From: Owenia fusiformis
Taxonomy: Eukaryota; Annelida; Polychaeta; Sabellida; Oweniidae
DNA length: 64,000 nucleotides
Reading direction: 5' to 3'
NCBI GenBank assembly: GCA_903813345.2
Contig: CAIIXF020000010.1
Location: forward strand, 31,772,425 to 31,836,424
Position numbers and translations under genes: made by a program. The notes below the pieces were generated by a model. It was given only the letters and a program-made list of their open reading frames with translations, was not told where the DNA came from and did not search any database. Within the stretch, counting starts at the first letter, position 1; each line of letters opens with the position of its first letter. Of this stretch, positions 12,501 to 24,500 are shown one piece after another.

Positions 12501-15500
12501 TAATACTTATCTTAAATTAAGGTGGTGCTGTGATTGAAGCTGATAGTACCAGGAAAGGAGGTCTTGATGATATAATGAGACAGGTATGTCCTACCTTAAT
12601 ATCATTTTTGCTCAACAAGGAATCACTTCAACACCCTTTGGGGAAATGAGAAAATGGAAGGGAGGGTTTAACAGTGATTGAAAGTCATTTACTTATCCAC
12701 AAGCAGAGTAGAATAATATTCACTTTAATGCCTACATTAATAGGAGATTAGTCAGCATTTTATTTCTCCCTTACTCCATCCTTTACTTGCAGATTATTTA
12801 AATGTTTATACATTTTTAATTAATGTTAAATTTTTTTTTAATCATTTAGAAATTGAAAATCAAATTAAAATGAATCGATGTTGAAAAACATTTCTAAACA
12901 TGAACATGAAAATGTTCATGACATAGTAGATTTTGTTGATGATGTAAATTTGTGATTTAAAACAGGAAGTGGATGACGCAGTAAAAGAATCTCGGAAAAA
13001 AGCAGTAGAATATTGCGAGTTCCCAGGATTCAGACGGACAGAACTGTCGGAACTCCCAAATAAACTGGAAGCGCCACCTATTCTTCATAGAGTAACTAAG
13101 GCCCAAGATTTTAATGTAAGTACAATTATAGAATAATTAATAAGCGATTAATTCTATCTTGTCACATATAAACATTTTGGGGAGACAATTCATATACAAT
13201 GAATACATTCCTGCATATTTTCAAACCAGAAAAAACTAACCTAAATTGAAAGGATGGTGTCTCACAACCAATACATGTATTAACAGTCATTGTAGAACAA
13301 AAGTTAAAAGTAGAGTATAAACCCATTTTACAAAGTTTAAGATTGGATTCTTCGAAAAAATCAACATTTTCATCAGCAATGACCATTTTTCATTTATGAC
13401 TTCCTCACCCAGAAGAACAACTGAAGAACTTTGGTCCACCACGAGTGTTGACAATTGGACACCATTTCAAAACATTATGTGTATTTTTTCATATTTGTTT
13501 TCTTAATAGGAGGTTTAAACTTTTGTTGTAAAATATTTCTTTGCAGCCATTGTTTCAAGGTCCTTTAGAGGTAACTGATGTTCAACATGTAAAGCTTTGA
13601 TGTACAATTTGTAGAAGTTTGATGTACTATAATAAAATTTTGATAGATATTACAATACCTGAAGTTTTTATGTACAATTCGTAAAGCTTTGTTGTGGAGT
13701 TTTAAAGCTTCGATGTACAATTTGTAAAGCTTTGATATACAATATTTAAAGCTTTGATACTAAATATTAAAAGCTTTGATGTACAATATTTAAAGCTTTG
13801 ATGAACAATTTGAAAAACTTGGATATAAAATTTATAAAGATTTAATGTACAGTTTGTATAGCTTTTAGTTGAACATTCATTCACATGTAGAATATTAGGC
13901 AACAATAGACTTTCTTACAATTGTAGGCTTATTTTCATTTTGCTATAGTAGTCCTGATTTATTTAGGTTGGCATCGTAGAATTGTATCTACCGTATGGGA
14001 TGGGTGCATGACATACATGTATCTTTGCAATCATGATATGTGGTTTAACAAGCCTTATCTTTGAGATGATCAGATGACAAAAATATTTATTTATAGGCTC
14101 TGGTGAAAAAATTTCACAAGCTTATGTCCATTGCCCATTTTCTAGATTACGTCTTTTTTCATCACAAGGCCCTCTTTGATAATGAATCTGATTCCTGGTT
14201 CAAAACTTATGGTAACTTCTACAATAATTTTGTAATTCCTCAAACATAATTTGGCCATCTTTAGGAGGTCTAATGATGTAAAATGTTCAATAATCTTCAA
14301 TAAACTAGGCAATTTATTCTGTATTTGATCACAATACCCGAAAAGAGATATTGAAGATACAAAATATCCAAATTCAATAGCTTTGAAAAAGGGAACATCC
14401 ATTTTTCTGGTTTTTGCAAGTCAAACTTGAATGACATTTGCATGGAACAGACAGAACTCTGTGAGTTTTGAGAAAATATGTATGATACCTGAACGATACC
14501 TGTACATTGTAGCTGCTTAGATGAAGTACTGCTGTGAATGAAAAGTGTTAAAAAACAGTGACAATTTAAAAAGAAACACCAAACAGTATACTTTGTTGTT
14601 TCTTTGAGGGAATATTTTAAAAAAGGCATTCCAAATCATTTTACTCAATTTTCCTTTTTATTATTAGTCTAAGAATGATTATTTATTAATATATGATTTT
14701 GAAGATTATGGTCTCCCCTTTGAAAGAAAAAGAATCAAACATTGAGTAAGTTCTTCTCTAATGAAGAATTAATGAAAGAGAGTGTGCTACAGCATGGGTG
14801 TAGCTACATATATGCAGAATATGCAGCTGCGTACTATTGCTATGATGACACACAAGGTGTTATCACTATGTAAAATCCTATGATTAATACTTGTGATAAC
14901 ATCTTATATTGATGTTTAATTTGTTGTTTAATCCAATATCACAGAAAGTATCATTCAATATTATAACATCTGATCCGGACTCAAATATCATTAGAGAATG
15001 ATACCCGATTAAACCAAAATATATTCCAGTTTAACCTGATATAATTTAAGTCAGGATCAGATTAAACAGTATTATACGCATATCATTTTCTATTATAACA
15101 GGTTTCAAAGTGGTATAATACAAATTATACATATCATCTTTTGTATAATACAAATTAAACTGGAATATACCGAGACCAAACAGATGATACTGTATTATAC
15201 GGTTCAGAAATTAATGGCACTTTGTTTTCATAACGTCAGACCTTAATTAAACAAGCTAACGTAAATATTTACATAAGGTAATTCTAGAAGTTTTTTGAAA
15301 CTCATGTTTGACCATTTGTCTCAGACTGAAATCCGATATTGTTTTTTGGCAATCGCACCCAACCCCACCCCCGACTGAAAGTTGGCTACGCCCCTGTACA
15401 TGGCTAATAGGGGCACTATAACGCTACGTGCAGAGTCTAGCTATATACTACGAGAAGACGAAACTCTCTTTTAAGAAATTAAGTCGAACGAATGCAAAGG

Positions 15501-18500
15501 GTAGGGCACTATAGAAGGGGATCATACAAAAGCACGATCTATTTCACAACGCCTTTAATTTTTGCTCTTCAACTGTTGCCCTTTGTGCATTTAAAAAATA
15601 AAATATCTTAATCTGATTTGTTCAACCTTTCTTTTCGCTCAGTTCTGCAATATTACGTCCACGTGTTATTTAGGCTTACATGCATGTCATTTGCGAAATA
15701 GCTGTAAGACATTATGAGAATGAATATGGGAATTTCCACGTAATATGCTGTTCACATGATTATATACACATATCTGCATAACAATCGGAGACAGAAGTCA
15801 AAATATTGTCCAATAAAGAATCTAACATTTAGTGATAACAAAAGGATTAATTGCTATATAGTTCTCTTTGTCTTAGTCTTTGTTTTCTTAACTGCGGAAG
15901 TCTACCAACATCACCTAGATTACATAAGAGATCATCTAGCAGTCTAAAATTGCTTTTAATCGCAAGTTAAAGTATTCCGACCAAAAGTTGTATACCTGTA
16001 ATTTGGGGGGGGCGATGTTACATCACATAACTACAACGTTCATATAGAAATATAAAATAAGCATGTCGTATAAAAGCTAAAATTATAAATACACATTTCA
16101 AAGTCATTCTGTTCATGGAAGCGTCAAGTTATGAAAAACAATGCTAAACACTAAAATAAACAAATCGACTTGATTACTTTTGAAAACTACTTGAGAGGTG
16201 ATGGACAAATGTATTTTTCTAACTCATTAGAACGTCTGTCTGATTGAAATACTATTTCTTGAATACAAACATAAATGAATAAATCTTGGTCAGAAGTCTG
16301 AACATTGTCCAACGAAATAATAAGAATCTACATTTAACATTTAATGATTACAAAAGGATTAATTGCTATATAGTCTTTGTCTTAGTCTTTGTTTTTCTAA
16401 CGGTGGAAGTGTACCAACATCACCTTGATTACAGAAGATCTAACAGTCTAAAATTGCTTTTAATTCCCGAGTTTTAATTACATTGTATAAATAGAGTTTT
16501 TTGCCTCTCTTTTCATTTTTAAACCGGTCTCTGTTTCCGTATTAAACAATTTATTGTGATAAATTATTTCAGTTAGTGTCGAAATCAGAACGATTTTCTT
16601 CATGTACATTATAGTCCCCTCCTCTTGCACTGACTAAATATTAAAATAAGCCAGTCTGATTGCGAATTTACAAATCCTATAAAAGTAGCTTCAAACCGCC
16701 TTTTAATCAGAGAAAACATTAAGTTAATTCATCTGATTGCGAAAAAACGAATCAATCTAATTATCTGATCTCCATGCTATTTGATTCGTGCATTATCTAC
16801 AAGCCAATCGGGCAAGGGTGAAATTATTTCATTTGAAAACAGAAATACATATTATAACCCTTCTAGCATAACTGTTCGGGAGAAATTCATACAAAAATAA
16901 GGTACACAACTGATGAGGGATCGCACGCAATGCACGCACCCCTCTCCTTCTCCTCCGTGTTTGCCCACACACGACCATATTTGTTAATTTTTCAAAGGAA
17001 AAAGCATTTCCCCCAGGAATATAGGTGTAGCGGTTGCCAGAAGTCGCACAGCTTGGGAGTCAGGGTATCCTGATCCATGCCTCATCGCCTGATTTGTCTG
17101 ATATTTAGAGGGGGCGCAAAAATGATTAGGGGGGGGGTAAACGTGGAAGTTGCCAAAATATCCGTGGGCGTATCCAGGGGGGGTGGGGGCTTGTGATGGG
17201 TGCGATCGCACCCCCCCCCCCTTTACAATAAAAATAAAACCCTGAGAAAGAAGAAGAAAGGAGCTGCTCAGGCCACAATCGTACCCTCCTGACTGAAAAC
17301 CGCCCCTGATATCTGTTTTTGGTCATCAATAAAACTATATTTATATGGTGAGGATTTATTGGTTTTGATAACAATAGGCTTTATATATGTATAATTAATC
17401 CAAATTCATGTTGTATCATGTGTGCTATATCGTTTCAAGTGAAGAATTAAGAACTGAAATCGGGGTTGACTTAGTTTGAGCAGAGACATATAAAATATAT
17501 ATGTTTTATATGTCTCTGGTTTGAGTCAGGGGAACAAAATCTAATCAGACAGACGGATAAATTAATATTTGTTTTAATAAATAAGTATTATAGGTTATAG
17601 GCAGGCCCGAAGCCAGGGGGAGGGGTTCGCAGGGTTCGGCGAACCCCCCTGGCCAAAGATCCTTTCAAAATCATGCAGTTTTTCACCATTTTGAGCATTT
17701 CTCGTGTGATTTTAGCCATATTTGGACCAAAATGGTCAAATGTGAACCCCCTAGACATTTTTGAAAACTGCCCCCCCCCCTTGGCAAATCCTGGCTACGG
17801 GCCTGGGTTATAGGCAGTATCATGGGAACCAAGGAAATGTGTATTATTTTCTGTTTACTTCGGAATTCAGTGAACCATCTGTAGATTGAAAAACAAGGAT
17901 CAATAAATACAACTACTCAAAATCAAACATTAGAAATCTATTTTTGAGTGGACACATTTTTGTTCTCGAATGCCAATTTGATTTGAATGATTTCAATCAA
18001 ATAGGTACGTGTGAATATTTTCGAAACAAATGCGTGATATATACACATATTTTGTACCAAATTTGTGACATAAACGGCAATCGCGTGCAAAGACCGAACA
18101 GAATGCGTTCGCTTTTTTTCGCCGTTCGGTATTTTACCGTGTCGGCATTTCACAAAAAACGATATTTTAAGATTTCAACAAAATCCGTGATTTGCGTGAT
18201 ATTTGATCATTCACGCTAAATTAATGCGCGATTTCTATTTTTTCAGCAAATGCGTAACAATCACGCCTACTGCGTGAGGGTTGACAGGGCAGTTATTACA
18301 TCAGAGGCATATAAAACGTGACCTGATCGGGAGAGGATTCGGGTTGTACACAGTACACACATTGCTATCTCTTTATGCATGTTTAATTGCCAAATTACTA
18401 TAAAAACAAGTGGAGTAACATTAAGTATTTATTTAGTATTTTGTTATCACACATCAAAAGGCGCATTTGAAGTTCAGAAAATGCAAGAAGACTTGGATAG

Positions 18501-21500
18501 ACATTATGTATTTATATATTTATATGTTATGAATTTATTTTGTATTCAATTCGAATTCTGTTGAGTTGGACTCCTTGAACATCCCCCCCCCTTGGCTACG
18601 GGTATAAGTTCCTGTAAAAATATACAATTGTAGTCCATCACAGAGTTCATTTATTTCACGAAAGCGTCAAAGGACTAAGCCTCTAAACACTAAGATAAAC
18701 AAATTAACTTCCGCAGAAACATCCTGTAGAGGAAAAAACAAATGGCTTTTCATAACGGATTAGAATAGCCAGTCTGTCTGATTGTATACATGTAATATAT
18801 TAGATACATTTTAAATTAAATGAATTTTGACGGATTATGTGATTCCTGGGAAATGAAAAATAGTTTATTTTTCCTGGCTGTTTAATGAAAGCACATTTAA
18901 AAATCTCCATTCATTAACATCTAACGGGCTTTGAAAACCAGAGATTGAAAACGAGGAATCAATGGTAATTAATATGATCTTAGAATTTGTACACGTGTAT
19001 GAGAGGTGCGAAAGGCAGGCTGACCGTGCGGTCGCCGTATGGTTGACATGCGGACAATGTAAGAATGCGAAGGGTAACTGTGTTCCCCTGGTCTGGACTT
19101 GTGATTGCTACAAATGGATATGCATGGATTTATTGCACTCGACAGAGTTATGTTTATGTCTTTTGAACGGTGGCTCTACCTCGATGCATCTGTTAATAAA
19201 TGATACTATAAGCTTTATTGGATGTGATTGTGAATTCACCCTTTCAAATTCAAATTCCAAATAAATAAAGCACACAATTTAAGTGTGACAAAAAAGAGCA
19301 AAACTGAAAACCCGTTCACCTATAGTGCCCGACATTACGTTAATAAACAATTTCCACATGTTGAAATATATTGCTACACTATTTGATTGAGTTCAAGACA
19401 AAACATTTTGGAATTGTTTCACATAATGTAATATTCCTCGGATTTGATGCATACACATGTTTCACAATCAGAGACAAGGGTCTTATACGGGGTCTTACAT
19501 TTGGGAAACCAATCTATAAGTAGTATTAGATTATCACAAAAGATAAATAACTTTTAAAACTGCGGTTAGGTAGCATCTTGATTACAGTAAAGACAGGTCA
19601 TCTAGGAATTATTTCTGCCTCTAATTCCTTAAACCGCTTCGTTGAACAGTGCCAAAATATTTCAGTCAGATCCTAAAACAAAACTATTTTTATTTTTAAT
19701 CCCCTCACCTTGTCAATGTCTATGCCTGCATCTGGTTTTGCCCACCATTGAGAGGGAGCCGATATACACATAGATTACTTACTTGCCATGGACAGGGGGG
19801 GCACAGAAACGAACAATCTGGGGTCATAAAATATAATTGGGGAAGGGAGAGGGGAGGTGGTGAATAGTGAAGTCTGGGAGCGAAGTTAAGGGGTACTGAA
19901 ATCGTTCTTTTGATATTTAGTGCTTGAATGGAGACTCGTTTCCACTCCCCGCACTCCCCGCACTCCGTTAACAATGTAGCTTTAATATTAAGACATATTG
20001 ATTTAAATTAATAAAGTGCCCACATTTTTCTTTCATGGAGCGCATTGAAGCAATCCGATATTATAATAAAACCGCTAATAATCTAAATGGGCGCCCGTGT
20101 TTTTGCAAGCACGTTATAAATGCTAAAACTAAAATATATCTTTCAACTGCTGCACTAATCACTTCTGGTGACTTATTTTGAAAAATCATTTATATTAATT
20201 CATTTCAACTTTCAAATGTCAAAACTTAATTTATCAATACCCGCTTTTATTAAAACACTCAATATGTCTATGTCAACAAGATAGTGTCAACACGTTGTGT
20301 CAACAACATGTAACCTAATGTAAACAAATTATACGCAAGAGCAGAGAAATGTATCATCCAGTATAATATGTTTTTCCTAGTTGAACCAGATGGAATAAAA
20401 CAGCTGATAACAGCTGATAACAAATCAAAACAAATTATACAAGTATCAGAGGAGAAACTCCAAAAAGTCCGTATCATTCATTGTTATAATTATGTCTTAT
20501 ACATAAACCTATGATAACAGGTTAAAACGAATTAAAACAACTGATATTTATGTTTCATAGGTTTATGATATTGTATTAATCATGGGATTTTACATAGTGT
20601 ATTGATCCAATAATCCAACCTGTTCCCATACCGTGTATCTAATGATCTATACATTACCTTTGTTATTGCAATATTCATAAATATACTTTTGACAATACAG
20701 CCATGTTGTGACATTTTATTTCGTCGATGCCTGTAGTTGGCTATTTTTCTACTTTACGATTTCCATATTTGTTGTAGATGTGTCCACATATATTGTATAT
20801 AGATTTGCTTGCTTATATGTATTAATGTGTATCATCATAGATTTGTATGATATATATAGGCTTATTTACTAACTTAGAAAGTACAGAAGAAGTACATAGT
20901 CTATATATATTTTTTAATTACATGTACCTTTAATTCTGCAGGTTACAGTACCTTAGAATTTAATGATCTCATTTCCATGTTTTAAATAAATAAATAATAA
21001 AAGTCTTAATTTGAATGTTTTATAATAAACTACCCTTGTTCACATGTATATTTGTTAGAAATATTTTTAGAAATTATTGTAATATACAGGGTGATCGCTA
21101 AGTAGCGAGACTGTGGTTTGTTACATGAATATTCTATTTTGAATTTAAAAACATTATTGCATTGTATTTTATCACTTGCAGCCAGGGTTCCGGAAGTTCT
21201 GGAAAAAGATTTTTCTCTCTGAAGCGTCAGTTGCTGTGATGCAGGACATGTTTTGGTGGTACTTCCTCTATAGATATCATGTAAGTTGGCAGACGGCTTT
21301 CAAATTTCTTGCCTATCTCTTGAAATTTCTCTTTAAAATTTGAATGAAATGTCTTCTTTTCTTATATTTCTCTACAGTTTAGAGTCTCAGCTACATGTCT
21401 GTTTATTTTATTCCTTGCTTATTCCATTCAATCAGTTGGTAGGGAATCAGACATAGGATCTGGGGGTCCTAGGTTCGATTCCAACATGAGGCATTGAATT

Positions 21501-24500
21501 TAGCACACTTTCTTTCTTGCCTGTATCTGGCTTATTACATTACACTCGGCTTTAGGTCATTCCCAGAAAATGCCCTCGGAGTGTTACAATATGTTGAACT
21601 TTTGACATTTTTGGCAGAATACGATCAAACGTCCTTCATCATCCTGTGACTCTTTGTGTTCGTACTCCGACATGAATATCATACAGGGAACTTATGGAAT
21701 GCTAAAAGCACTGGTTTGTAATATAAAACCATTTTTCTTTTCTTTGTTGTTGGTTTTAATTGTTTTTATGTGTGTTAATTGTTTATATTTATTGTTAAAT
21801 GATCTTCATTTCAGTACACTGTTGCCATAGATACCATTGAAATGATAAAGCTAATTAGGAAGCCTTTTAATAAATTAGTTAACAATAAAAAATGTTCATT
21901 TTCTTAATAATACAATAAAACAAAATTGAGTGATTTAATATAACAGAACTGTAAATGTTTTATAAACTTTACTGATTCCTCATAACAAAAAATGGTTTTA
22001 GGCTGATATAAAGATGGCAGCACTGCTGATATGTTTAAGGGAGAACTATATCTTGCAGCATCATAACTAATTGGTGGCGACATTAAATGGTTTTACTTTT
22101 TGGCCTTTTTTCAGAAATCAGAGAAGTCTGCCCAAGATCAGCTTTTTGATAGAATTGCTGACAGTTTTGTTGCGTTACTAAACAGTATAAACCATGAAAT
22201 CAAAGATAAATTTTTCACAGTGAGTACCTTTTTAAGTCATTCTTCCACTACACACTATACTATAAGTGGTGACATGTTGTTGAATATGTAGTCTCCACTT
22301 CTTCTTAGCGGTGGTCGGAGTTCTGTTTTTAACATCTGTATCAAATTGCAGGTGTTGACATTTTGTTTGTTAATGCTTTGTATAAAATTATATTTAGTAC
22401 ATGAGTTCACCCATAATACATGTATAGTATATTTTATAAACTGAAATACAATAATGTAATGCCACTAACAACTGAGCAAAAAAGCGCAATATTAATTTTG
22501 ATTTTTGAAATGTGAAAATTGACCCCTTAAATTGTTTATTGAATAAATAATCCAGATTAAAATTTTAATATTTTTATCCAAGGTTTACCCTGACTGTCTT
22601 GCCCAAGCCATATATTCCGCATACTGGGAGGCCTTCCCCGACTCTAGGCCGCAGTTCCGTGATGAATTTAAACAAGAAATCGCAGACCTAGCACATGAGT
22701 GGACGTCAGGTATTTAACATCAGACAAGCTTAACATTCTCTCTTAGGCCATGCTTATTGCTGTTGTCAAGTTCATCAAGGCAGGTTGACAGAAAATAGGA
22801 GCTAGTCAAGCTACAGTAGTCATTGTACTTTCCTGCTTACTTCATTATTTTTGTATTTCAAACTTGAATTTTTTAGCTACATGTACATACATGTTTTTAT
22901 CTCTCACACAATTTAGTATTTTACAATATAAGACTGACTTGTCAGAATTCCTTAAAAGTTCACATCACTACCGTTTCTAACGTTCATTCTAGGGGTTCGA
23001 CCACCAGCCGGAACTTGGAAAGGATGGAATGTGAAACGTCTTGAACCAAAACTTCCTAGAGCTGTCCAGGAAAGCAAGAGCAAACACATAGTCCAAGCTG
23101 CATCATTGAATAAACATGTGAAACTTAGTCTCGATATTGATTCATTTGAGAAGTTAATTAACAAACTGGGGGAGGAAGAGACTGTTGGAACAGCCGTTGT
23201 ACCAGGTTTGAGTTACTCCCTCCTCTGAATACTTAATTATGTTCATGGTTTATTTATACTGTATTTGAAAAATATTGACTTGTGGTAAAGTCAACCATAT
23301 ACATGTACATGTACATGTAGTACCTGCTATTTTCAGTTCTGTTCAATTTTAACTATGGATTAATAACCCATGATGTGTAATTTTCAAGTATTATGAAGCT
23401 ACATGTACATGTATTTCGAACGATCAAATTCTGAGATTATTTGAATTGAAAGCACTTCTTTTTCACAAACTAAATAAAGCTAAACACAATAATTTGTAGA
23501 ATTCAATGCTGCTGTTACCAAACAGTCAGTATATAGGATTTAACTTTCATATTAAGGAGCACGTTCAGAAAGCCAGCCTAATCAAATGGGTTCAAGAGAG
23601 GTTACCCGTGGGACAGAATTGACCAATGCCACATCTTATGTTCCCGCAACTCTCCATACTATATCTCAGTCCAGACAAGCACAATGTGGTACCCCCAGGC
23701 GGGACCCAAAGGAGGTATGTTGCATATTTTTTGGACGTTCGAATTTTTGTACATTTTCCCATTTGTATGTTACCTCATATGTACATTCTCCCATTTGTAT
23801 TAGGTCACATATGTACAGTCTCCCATTTGTATGTTACCTCATATGTACATTCTTTCATTTGTATGCTACCTCATATGTACAGTCTCCCATTTGTATGTTA
23901 CCTCATATGTACATTCTCCCATTTTATGTTACCACATATGTACATTCTTTCATTTGTATGCTACCTCATATGTACAGTCTCCCATTTGTATGTTACCTCA
24001 TATGTACATTCTCCCATTTGTATGTTACCTCATTTGTACATTCTCCCATTTGAATGTTACCACATATGTACATTCTCCCATTTGTATGTTACCTCATTTG
24101 TACATTCTCCCATTTGTATGTTACCACATATGTACAGTCTCCCATTTGTATATTACCACATTCGTACATTCTTGCTTGTTACCACGCAGAATAGGAGCTA
24201 CAGTATGTAGCTTAAATGCACACATTAGATACAAAACTTACAAAAACTTGTTATTTCAGTCTAGTCAAATGGGGCCTGGTCCAGGATTTGAAAGAGTTAT
24301 GTTCAACCTGTCTGGTCGCAGCCCATTGATTGCCCATTACCTCCACATGAAACAACTCAAGTCCAATGTTCAGCCTGGTAGACGTGTGAGAAGAACGGAA
24401 AAATCGCTCGAAAAAGAACAGTATCCTTTTGTATAGGGTGACTCTAAAATGCAACCATTTATTTTATTTTCAACTCAATTAATTTTTTTATTCATACATT

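Larger units (their letters stand above)
8380..12531 (+). repeat. 49-bp minisatellite ending at FAM227B exon 4, with two insertions
   Basis: About 35 to 40 copies of a 48-49-bp unit: TAAATTAAGGTGGTGCTGTG, GATGAGAATGTTCATGTTAA, TATTTATCT. The array runs 8380-8604, 10591-11215 and 11912-12531. It is split by a pearl-like element and by a TTAA-flanked MITE. The last unit continues directly into exon 4, whose acceptor (AATTAAG) and first 11 coding bases are the same as in each unit. Confidence 0.9.
14864..20599. mobile_element. 5.7-kb CACTA-ended DNA transposon, non-autonomous
   Basis: The left end CACTATGTAAAATCCTATGA and the right end (reverse complement CACTATGTAAAATCCCATGA) match for about 27 bp. 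They are flanked by the 3-bp duplication TAT (14861-14863, 20600-20602). CACTA termini and a 3-bp duplication define the CACTA/EnSpm superfamily. Subterminal zones carry repeated ATTATAC and GATAACAG-type motifs on both sides (14900-15210, 20280-20570), another CACTA trait. Inside are only short open frames, so no transposase is visible, plus other small repeats. It sits in FAM227B intron 6. Confidence 0.75.

Noticed and set aside
21410-21500. Functional tRNA gene
   Set aside because: The B box is perfect, but no acceptor stem or anticodon arm can be closed, so it is kept only as a tRNA-like repeat.
23586-24436. Open frames of about 155-201 codons
   Set aside because: They run from true FAM227B exons into the 32-bp minisatellite; only the spliced exon parts (23557-23714, 24260-24420) are kept.
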